Positions 42,519-48,389 of a stretch of DNA of 48,389 bases are shown piece after piece. The DNA is taken from NCBI GenBank assembly GCA_040878185.1, contig JBBDMS010000064.1, positions 1-48,389 on the forward strand, in the 5' to 3' direction. The notes beneath the pieces are model-generated. The model did no database searches and was not told the origin of the DNA. It saw nothing but the letters and a program-made list of their open reading frames with translations. The position numbers and the translations under genes are program-made. The stretch comes from JAWXBK01 sp040878185 (GTDB lineage: Bacteria; Pseudomonadota; Alphaproteobacteria; Dongiales; Dongiaceae). The first letter of the stretch is position 1. Every line of letters begins with the position of its first letter.

Positions 42519-42717
42519 ACCGGAAGCGCCGGGACTATGGGTTTCGGCGGTTTCGCTGTCAAGCGCCGGACCTCGTTTCGCGGGCCCAATTCGGGCGGAT
42601 TTCCGCGGTTTACCCGCCCTTGCGGGCTGCCTGTCGAGCCGGTAGGGTCGCCGCCGGCATGCGGTTCGTTGCCGCAGCCCAACCCATTTTTCAGCGCGAC
42701 GTCGCAAGGCGGCTCAC

Positions 42718-42996
42718 ATGCAATCACTCGCCTGGCTCATCGATACGATCCTCGTCCTCTATACCTGGGTCGTGATCGCATCCGCGATCCTCTCCTGGCT
42801 GGTCGCGTTCAACGTCGTCAACACCCAGAACCGCTTCGTCTATGCACTCGGCGATGTGCTGCACAAGCTGACCGAACCGGCGCTGCGTCCGATCCGCCGC
42901 GTGCTGCCGCGGTTCGGCGGGATCGACCTGTCGCCCATCGTGCTGATCATCCTGCTGCTGTTCGCGCGCCGTCTGCTGCACGAATATGTCTTCTGA
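42718..42996 (+). CDS. YggT-family membrane protein
   Basis: 92 residues with two membrane segments (ILVLYTWVVIASAILSWLV and DLSPIVLIILLLFARRLL). The loop between carries the YggT signature TEPALRPIRRVLPRFGGIDLSPI. The family is associated with osmotic or potassium-related stress and, in other bacteria, with cell division genes; mechanism unknown. It stands three bases before the DUF167 gene, the usual order. Confidence 0.92.
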   Translation: MQSLAWLIDTILVLYTWVVIASAILSWLVAFNVVNTQNRFVYALGDVLHKLTEPALRPIRRVLPRFGGIDLSPIVLIILLLFARRLLHEYVF

Positions 42997-42999
42997 GCG

Positions 43000-43341
43000 A
43001 TGCGACTGCCCTGGTCGCCGGCGGATGACGGCATCCTGCTGACATTGCGGGTTACACCGCGTGCGCGGCGCAACGCGATCGAAGGAATGATCGCGGATGC
43101 CGACGACCAGGCGCGACTGAAGGTCTCGGTGACGGCTGTGGCGAGCGAGGGGGCGGCGAACAAGGCGGTGATCGCGCTGCTTGCGAAGACATGGCGGATG
43201 CCGAAATCCGCCATCGCCATCGTTGCCGGGGCGGCCGACCGCCGCAAGACGGTGCATATCGCCGGCGATACCACCGATCTCACGGCGCGGCTCGATCGCT
43301 GGTGGCAAAAGGTCAACGGACTGGATAAAGGATGCGCGTGA
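43000..43341 (+). CDS. DUF167 (YggU-family) protein
   Basis: 113 residues. The domain shows ILLTLRVTPRARRNAI, LKVSVTAVASEGAANKAVIALLAKTWRMPKSAIAIVAGAADRRKTV, matching the YggU fold throughout; GAANKA and RRKTV are its most conserved points. The function is not established. It sits between yggT and folD, probably in one transcript. Confidence 0.93.
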   Translation: MRLPWSPADDGILLTLRVTPRARRNAIEGMIADADDQARLKVSVTAVASEGAANKAVIALLAKTWRMPKSAIAIVAGAADRRKTVHIAGDTTDLTARLDRWWQKVNGLDKGCA

Positions 43342-43378
43342 GCGCGAACATGACGGAACTGAATTCGAGGAAGCAGGA

Positions 43379-44266
43379 ATGACCGACGGCAGGATCATCG
43401 ATGGCAAGGAATTCGCAGCGAGCCTGCGCGCGCGTGTCGCGCAGCAGGTTTCAAAGCTGGTCTCGCAGCACGGGCTCAAGCCGGGCCTCGCCGTCGTACT
43501 GGTTGGCGAAAATCCCGCCAGCCAGGTCTATGTCCGCTCCAAGGGCAAGCAGACCCACGAAGCCGGCATGAATTCGTTCGAGCATCGTTTGCCGGTGGAG
43601 ACCGGCCAGGCCGAGCTGCTTGCGCTGGTCGACACGCTCAATCGCGATCCCGCCGTCAATGGCATCCTGGTCCAGCTTCCGCTCCCCAGGCAGATCGACG
43701 AACAGGCGATCATCAATGCGATCGACCCCGACAAGGACGTCGACGGGTTTCACGTCGTCAATGCCGGAAGGCTCGCAACCGGCGGCGACGGGCTGGTGCC
43801 CTGCACGCCGCTCGGCTGCCTGCTGCTGCTGAAGCACCGGCTCGGCTCGCTCGAAGGCAAGCGCGCGATCGTGGTCGGCCGCTCGAACATCGTCGGCAAG
43901 CCGATGGCCCAGCTCCTGATCCGCGAAAGCTGCACCGTGACGATCGCACATTCGCGCACCCGCGATCTGCCCGCCGAATGTCGCCGGGCCGATATCGTGG
44001 TGGCAGCGGTCGGCAGGCCGGAAATGATTCGCGGCGACTGGATTCAGCCCGGCGCCGTGGTCGTCGATGTCGGCATCAATCGCGTCGAGGACAAAGACGG
44101 AAAGAGCCGGCTGGTCGGCGATGTCGCCTATGACGAGGCATTGGCCCATGCCGGCGGCATCACGCCGGTGCCGGGCGGTGTCGGCCCGATGACCATCGCC
44201 TGCCTGCTGCAGAACACGCTGACGGCCACCTGCCGGCAGCACGGAGTCGCGGTGCCGGCGGCATAA
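43379..44266 (+). CDS. folD: Bifunctional methylenetetrahydrofolate dehydrogenase/cyclohydrolase FolD
   Basis: Cytosolic enzyme of one-carbon metabolism, interconverting 5,10-methylene-, methenyl- and 10-formyl-tetrahydrofolate. 295 residues from the ATG at 43379, preceded by AGGAAGCAGGA. Catalytic YVRSKGKQ holds the essential Lys; QLPLPRQIDEQ, DGFHVVNAGRL, PCTPLGCLLLL, VVGRSNIVGKPMAQLL (NADP site) and PVPGGVGPMTIACLLQNT are all present. It ends the housekeeping group that borders the ATP-grasp-like array. Confidence 0.97.
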   Translation: MTDGRIIDGKEFAASLRARVAQQVSKLVSQHGLKPGLAVVLVGENPASQVYVRSKGKQTHEAGMNSFEHRLPVETGQAELLALVDTLNRDPAVNGILVQLPLPRQIDEQAIINAIDPDKDVDGFHVVNAGRLATGGDGLVPCTPLGCLLLLKHRLGSLEGKRAIVVGRSNIVGKPMAQLLIRESCTVTIAHSRTRDLPAECRRADIVVAAVGRPEMIRGDWIQPGAVVVDVGINRVEDKDGKSRLVGDVAYDEALAHAGGITPVPGGVGPMTIACLLQNTLTATCRQHGVAVPAA

Positions 44267-44363
44267 AGCTTCGGCGCGGCCCGGCCGGACGCCATTCCCG
44301 CCGCCATTGTGGCATAATGGGCCGTCGCGCCACGCCGCCAGGAACGGGAAAGCGGATTCGCCG

Positions 44364-45383
44364 ATGATCACCTGCCTCGTCACCCGCGCCGGCGAAGACG
44401 CGATCCGCAACAGCGCGATGATCGTCGGCACCGCGGTCGAGCCGCATCTCGAAGTCGTTCGCTACGAGGATGCGCTGCAGCGCGGCGACTGGCAGGGCGG
44501 CACGATCATCTTTACCGATCTCGAACGCGTCTGGAATTCGCTGATCCCGGCGATCGCCGATCTGTGGCGGCGTTTCGAAAAGGCGCGCGCGCCGGTGCGC
44601 CTGCTCAATCACCCGACCCGCTCTTTGACGCGTTACGGGTTGCTGCGCCGGCTGCGCGAGCTAGGCCACAACGATTTCGATGTCTACCGCGCCGACGAAG
44701 GGCGGACGCCCGCGCAGTTCCCGGTCTTCCTGCATGGCGAGCGGGACCATAACGGCCCGATGACCGGGGCGCTGCAGAATCAGACGGCGCTCGACGCGGC
44801 GCTCATCGAACTGGTCGAGAGTGGCCTTCCCGCGAACCAGGTTCTGGTCACCGAGCTCTGCGACGTGCGCGATGCGGACGGGCTCTATCGCAAATACGGC
44901 GTGTTCGTTGTTGGCGACCGGATCGTGCCGCGGCATGTCTTCTTTTCCGGAGGGTGGAGCGTGAAGGATGCGCGCAGCCAGCTCGGCGATCGATCGGAAG
45001 CGGCGCTGATCGAGGAAGAGCGGGAATTCGTGATCGCCAATCCGCATGAAGAAGAGCTGCGCGCGCTGTTCACCGTCGCGAACATCGAATATGGGCGCAT
45101 CGATTACGGCGTGCGCGACGGGCGCATCCAGGTCTGGGAGATCAATACCAACCCGTTGCTGCTAAGTCCCGGCCTGCACGCCGGCCAGCCGCGCTTCGAT
45201 CGCGTCGTGGCCCTGATGAACGAGCGTCTGTGCGAGGCGCTGCTGGCCCTCGACGGAGCGACCGACGACCAGCCCTTCTGGATCGAACCGGTCCGGACGA
45301 AACCGGAAGTCGCGGCATCCTTGGCAAACCGCCGGCGCAACCGGCCGGGCATCGGCTGGCGCCCCCGTCTGTTGCGCCGCTGA
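44364..45383 (+). CDS. ATP-grasp-like enzyme, array copy 1
   Basis: 339 residues. A strand-rich N-domain (MITCLVTRAGEDAIR, GGTIIFTDLERVW) leads to LLNHPTRSLTRYGLLRRLRELG, resembling the pre-ATP-grasp link, and FPVFLHGERDHNGP. The nucleotide-site region is GLYRKYGVFVVGDRIVPRH (173-191) followed by WSVK (198-201). The C-terminal magnesium triad reads RIDYG (D247) and VWEINTNP (E259, N261), as in D-Ala-D-Ala ligase-type ATP-grasp enzymes that join a carboxylate to an amine or thiol. I recognise the fold but not the family; the substrate is unknown. Three homologues follow directly, so it is the first of an array. An NPHEEEL motif (227-233) is shared only with copy 2. Confidence 0.8.
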   Translation: MITCLVTRAGEDAIRNSAMIVGTAVEPHLEVVRYEDALQRGDWQGGTIIFTDLERVWNSLIPAIADLWRRFEKARAPVRLLNHPTRSLTRYGLLRRLRELGHNDFDVYRADEGRTPAQFPVFLHGERDHNGPMTGALQNQTALDAALIELVESGLPANQVLVTELCDVRDADGLYRKYGVFVVGDRIVPRHVFFSGGWSVKDARSQLGDRSEAALIEEEREFVIANPHEEELRALFTVANIEYGRIDYGVRDGRIQVWEINTNPLLLSPGLHAGQPRFDRVVALMNERLCEALLALDGATDDQPFWIEPVRTKPEVAASLANRRRNRPGIGWRPRLLRR

Positions 45384-45506
45384 ACCGGGGGCGCCCCTGA
45401 TGCGCCCGCTGCTCTTGTGCCATACTCCGGCCACTCCGAAACCACGCGATCGGTTCGCCGGCCTCGCCGGTCGCGATGTGAGGGCGGCCGGGATTCGGAT
45501 CCCTCG

Positions 45507-46529
45507 ATGATCACCTATTTTGTCACCCGCGAAGGCCAGGATGCGATCCGCCAGAAACCGTCGGTTACGATCGGGCCGGCAGCGGATCATTTCGAGATCG
45601 TCCTGTACGAGGAAGCCCTGCGGCGCAACGACTGGCACTGTGGCAGTTTTATCTTCTCCGACACCGAACGGCTCTGGAGTTCGGAAGTCACGCTCGTATC
45701 GCGCCTCTGGCATCGCCTCGCATCAGCCACGGCGCCGGTCCATCTGATCAATCATCCCGTCCGATCGCTGAAACGCTACGGATTGCTTCGCGCGCTTCAT
45801 GAAAGCGGACAGAATTCGTTCGACGTCTATCGTGCCGACGAATGCCGGAAGCCGCGATATTTTCCGGTGTTTCTGCATGGCGAACGCGATCACAAGGGAC
45901 CGGTCGGCGGATTGCTGACGGATCAGGCGGCGCTCGATGCGGCGCTGGAGGATCTGATGCGGCGCGGTTTCCCGCTCAGCCTCATGCTGATCACCGAATT
46001 CTGCGAGACGCGAAGTGCGGACGGGCTCTACCGGAAATATGGTGTCTATGTGATCGGCGATCGCATCGTGCCGCGGCACCTGTATTTTTCGAGCGAGTGG
46101 TGCGTCAAGGGTTTCCGCACCGGCATCGGTCCCAATACGCCCGAATCGGAACTGTTCGCCGAGGAACTGGCGTATCTTCATGGCAATCCCCATGAAAAGG
46201 AGCTTAGAAAAATCTTCGAGCTCTCCGGAATCCGCTACGGCCGCATGGATTATGGAATGCGGGAGGGCCGGATCGAAGTCTGGGAGATCAATACCAATCC
46301 CCTGCATATGTCGCGCGACGTGCCGCCGGGTACGCCCCGCTACGACGAGATTTTTGTACCGTTCAACGACTGGATGCACGCGGCCCTCATGGAACTGCCG
46401 GGCGCTGCCGACGATGAGCCGTTCTGGATCGATCCGGTCAAGCCACCGCAAGAGATTGTGGTCAACACTCGCGGGCGCTCCGAACGGAAGATCGGCCGAC
46501 GCGCCTCCCCGCCGCTTCGGGAGCAATGA
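45507..46529 (+). CDS. ATP-grasp-like enzyme, array copy 2
   Basis: 340 residues; closest to copy 1 by eye. Shared blocks include TREGQDAIR, LINHPVRSLKRYGLLRALHESG, SFDVYRADE, YFPVFLHGERDHKGP, GLYRKYGVYVIGDRIVPRH, GNPHEKELRKIF, YGRMDYGMREGRIEVWEINTNP. The triad Asp (RMDYG), Glu and Asn (WEINTNP) is complete. The Arg-rich C-terminal tail is about 30 residues and differs from copy 1. A 123-base gap with a weak -10-like motif precedes it, and its stop overlaps the start of copy 3 (ATGA), so copies 2 and 3 are coupled. Confidence 0.8.
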   Translation: MITYFVTREGQDAIRQKPSVTIGPAADHFEIVLYEEALRRNDWHCGSFIFSDTERLWSSEVTLVSRLWHRLASATAPVHLINHPVRSLKRYGLLRALHESGQNSFDVYRADECRKPRYFPVFLHGERDHKGPVGGLLTDQAALDAALEDLMRRGFPLSLMLITEFCETRSADGLYRKYGVYVIGDRIVPRHLYFSSEWCVKGFRTGIGPNTPESELFAEELAYLHGNPHEKELRKIFELSGIRYGRMDYGMREGRIEVWEINTNPLHMSRDVPPGTPRYDEIFVPFNDWMHAALMELPGAADDEPFWIDPVKPPQEIVVNTRGRSERKIGRRASPPLREQ

Positions 46530-47536
46530 TCTATTATCTCAATACCGGACGCGGCGATCACACGTTCCGCGACAATGCGATCCTCGATGATCCGCGTCTC
46601 GCTGACCGCTTCGAGGTTCTGACCTACGACGAGGCTTATCTGCGCCGCCACTGGCAAGGTGGCGCCATGATCTTCGCCGATCTCGACCGGCTGTCATGGG
46701 GCGAGGCGTTGCGCGCGACCGTTCTCTATCGCCGCCTGCGGCTTTCGCGCGGCCCCATCCGCCTGCTCAACCACCCGACGCGAACCTGCCGCCGCTATGG
46801 GCTGCTGCGCCGGCTGCACCAGGAAGGCATCAACGAACACGATATCTATCGCGTCGACGAAGGGCGCCGGCCGCGCCGGTATCCAGTCTTCATTCGCAGC
46901 GAACAGCGGCATGACGGAGCCTACACGCGGCTGATCGAAGACGAAGAAGCGCTCGATCGGGAAATCTTCTGGCTGACCAGTCTCGGCCTGCTGCCGCAGG
47001 ATCTGCTCATCGTCGAGTTCTGCGACACGGCGGATTCGGACGGCATCTATCGCAAGGGCACCGCCTATATCGTGGGCAACGTGCTGTTCCAGCGTTACAT
47101 GTTCTTCAGCGATTTCTGGGAGGCGAAGGCGCCCCGTCATGGCGGTGTCGCGCAGAAGCGCGCCGAACAGCCGATGCTGGACGAGGAAACAGCCTTCATC
47201 GGCGGCGACCGGTTTGTGCCGCAATTGCGTCGGGTCGCCGACATCGGCGGCTTCGGGTTCGGCCGGATCGATTTTGGCATGAAGGACGGCCGCGTCGCGA
47301 TCTGGGAGGTCAACACCAATCCGATTCCGACCGTTGGCCAGTTCGCCGGCCAGGTAACCGAGCGCAGCAAATGGATCGTGCCCACGGGCTGGCGGCAATT
47401 GCGCGATGCGCTGGCGGCGCTCGACGACGACACGGCGCACAGGACGGATATCGAGATCGAACCGCCGCCCGACACGCCCACCTGGTATGCCTGGTTCCGC
47501 CAGGATCTGCGCGAACGCACCGGCAAGCCCGCATGA
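46526..47536 (+). CDS. ATP-grasp-like enzyme, array copy 3
   Basis: 336 residues. It is much closer to copy 4 than to copies 1-2: MIYYLNTGRGDHTFR, VLTYDEA, IRLLNHPTRTCRR, GINEHDIYRVDE, LTSLGLLPQDLLIVEFCDTADSDGIYR in parallel. The nucleotide-site motif is RKGTAYIVG instead of RKYG, and the NPHE block is replaced by ETAFIGGDRFVPQLRRVAD. The metal triad is kept in FGRIDFGMKDGR and IWEVNTNP. The start overlaps the copy 2 stop; copy 4 starts 25 bases after its stop. Confidence 0.8.
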   Translation: MIYYLNTGRGDHTFRDNAILDDPRLADRFEVLTYDEAYLRRHWQGGAMIFADLDRLSWGEALRATVLYRRLRLSRGPIRLLNHPTRTCRRYGLLRRLHQEGINEHDIYRVDEGRRPRRYPVFIRSEQRHDGAYTRLIEDEEALDREIFWLTSLGLLPQDLLIVEFCDTADSDGIYRKGTAYIVGNVLFQRYMFFSDFWEAKAPRHGGVAQKRAEQPMLDEETAFIGGDRFVPQLRRVADIGGFGFGRIDFGMKDGRVAIWEVNTNPIPTVGQFAGQVTERSKWIVPTGWRQLRDALAALDDDTAHRTDIEIEPPPDTPTWYAWFRQDLRERTGKPA

Positions 47537-47561
47537 CCGCAACCCGAACCGCGTTGTCCCG

Positions 47562-48389
47562 ATGATCTATTATCTCGTCACGAAGCAGGGCGATCATACC
47601 TTTCGGAACAGCCTCATCCTCGACGATGCGCGCCTCGCCGGGCGTTTCCGCGTGCTCACGTATGACGAGGCGTTCGGCCAGCAGAACTGGCAGGGCGGGG
47701 CCGTCATCTTCTCCGATCTCGACCGGCTGGCCTCGGGCGATGTGCTGCAGGCGACCGTGCTCTACCGCCGGCTGAAGCGCGCGCACGGGCCGATCCGGCT
47801 GCTCAACCACCCGACGCGAACCTGCCGTCGGTTCGCCCTGCTGCGCCGCCTGCACGATGCCGGTATCAACGAACATAATGTCTTTCGTCTCGACGAAAGC
47901 CGCGGCGGGTGGCGCTATCCGGTCTTCCTGCGCAGCGACATGCAGCATGAGGGTTCCTACACTTCATTGCTGCGCGACGATGCGGCGCTCGAGGCCGAGA
48001 TCTGGCGCCTGACCAGCCTCGGGCTCCTGCCGCAGGATCTGCTGATCGTCGAGTTCTGCGATACGGCCGATCGCGACGGCATCTATCGCAAGGGAACCGC
48101 CTATGTCGTCGGCGACAGCGTGTTCCAGCGATTCATGTTCTTCGGCGATCACTGGGAGGTAAAGCTGCCGCGCAGCGGCACGGTCGCGGCGAAGCTCAGC
48201 GAGCGCAGGATGCTGGATGACGAAGGCGCCTTTCTCGGCGGCGATCTTTATCTGCCCGTGCTGCGCGACGTGGTCGAGCGAACCGGTTTCGCGTTCGGCC
48301 GCATCGATTTCGGCATGAAGGACGGTCGTCCCGAAATCTGGGAGATCAATTCCAATCCCGATCCGGCCGTGATGCACTATGCCAAGACC
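47562..48389 (+). CDS. ATP-grasp-like enzyme, array copy 4 (runs off the right edge)
   Basis: 276 codons are visible with no stop before the end of the window, so about 60 C-terminal residues are missing. Translation starts MIYYLVTKQGDHTFR and follows copy 3 nearly block for block, including HPTRTCRRFALLRRLHDAGINEH, LTSLGLLPQDLLIVEFCDTADRDGIYRKGTAYVVG, GRIDFGMKDGR and IWEINSNP (Asn retained in the triad; Thr changed to Ser). The array may continue beyond the edge. Confidence 0.8.
   Translation, partial: MIYYLVTKQGDHTFRNSLILDDARLAGRFRVLTYDEAFGQQNWQGGAVIFSDLDRLASGDVLQATVLYRRLKRAHGPIRLLNHPTRTCRRFALLRRLHDAGINEHNVFRLDESRGGWRYPVFLRSDMQHEGSYTSLLRDDAALEAEIWRLTSLGLLPQDLLIVEFCDTADRDGIYRKGTAYVVGDSVFQRFMFFGDHWEVKLPRSGTVAAKLSERRMLDDEGAFLGGDLYLPVLRDVVERTGFAFGRIDFGMKDGRPEIWEINSNPDPAVMHYAKT

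Noticed and set aside
42443..42717. tRNA-Ala as an integration site for a mobile element
   Set aside because: No integrase, no duplicated tRNA 3' end and the flanking yggT-DUF167-folD genes are ordinary core genes.

Overview
The window is high-G+C, densely coded DNA that looks like the chromosome of an alphaproteobacterium, probably from or near the Rhodospirillales. The assignment rests on gene content and order rather than any marker gene: aconitase A divergent from a complete ccmABCDEFGHI operon with a DUF1223 gene behind acnA; a Suv3-like helicase, S4 protein, 7Fe-type ferredoxin and CarD in a row; and yggT-DUF167-folD beside a tRNA-Ala. A run of 10 Ns (28069-28078) marks a scaffold join, so linkage across it is less certain.

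Region 1 (3-6976) starts with a truncated AbiEi-like antitoxin remnant. It is followed by an operon for a polyamine/opine-type ABC importer (binding protein, two permeases, ATPase) that also holds an M24 'pita-bread' hydrolase lacking part of the usual metal site and ends with a TetR-type regulator bearing a basic Ala/Pro/Lys tail. Region 2 (6988-12954) has a proline iminopeptidase and, divergently, a tightly packed set: SNase-like protein, M48 lipoprotein protease with a LysM-like tail, membrane class III nucleotide cyclase and a SAM methyltransferase. Region 3 (12968-20173, minus strand) carries a phosphatase-fold protein whose catalytic motifs are all changed, CarD with a ~200-residue histone-like extension, FdxA, an S4 protein, a Suv3-like helicase and a DUF2167 membrane protein. 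Region 4 (20407-27775) is htpG, an MFS transporter, DUF2165, DUF1223 and acnA.

Region 5 (28294-35556) is the whole system I cytochrome c maturation operon, mostly with ATGA/GTGA start-stop overlaps. Region 6 (35591-40449) is a polar amino acid ABC importer operon followed by an aldehyde dehydrogenase. Region 7 (40450-42518) has an FNR-class regulator preceded by a FixK/FNR-like box, a small hydrophilic protein behind an EcfG-like (general stress) promoter, a frameshifted response-regulator remnant and tRNA-Ala(CGC). Region 8 (42718-48389) is yggT, DUF167 and folD, then at least four consecutive paralogous ATP-grasp-like genes running off the right edge.

The most novel items are the tandem array of ATP-grasp-like enzymes (44364-48389), the apparently dead phosphatase (12968-13774), and the metal-site-deficient M24 hydrolase in a polyamine-type importer operon (1883-3109). 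The two DNA-binding regulators with histone-like tails and the two candidate regulatory sites around 40619 and 41699 are of secondary interest. No CRISPR array, insertion sequence, prophage gene or rRNA was seen.
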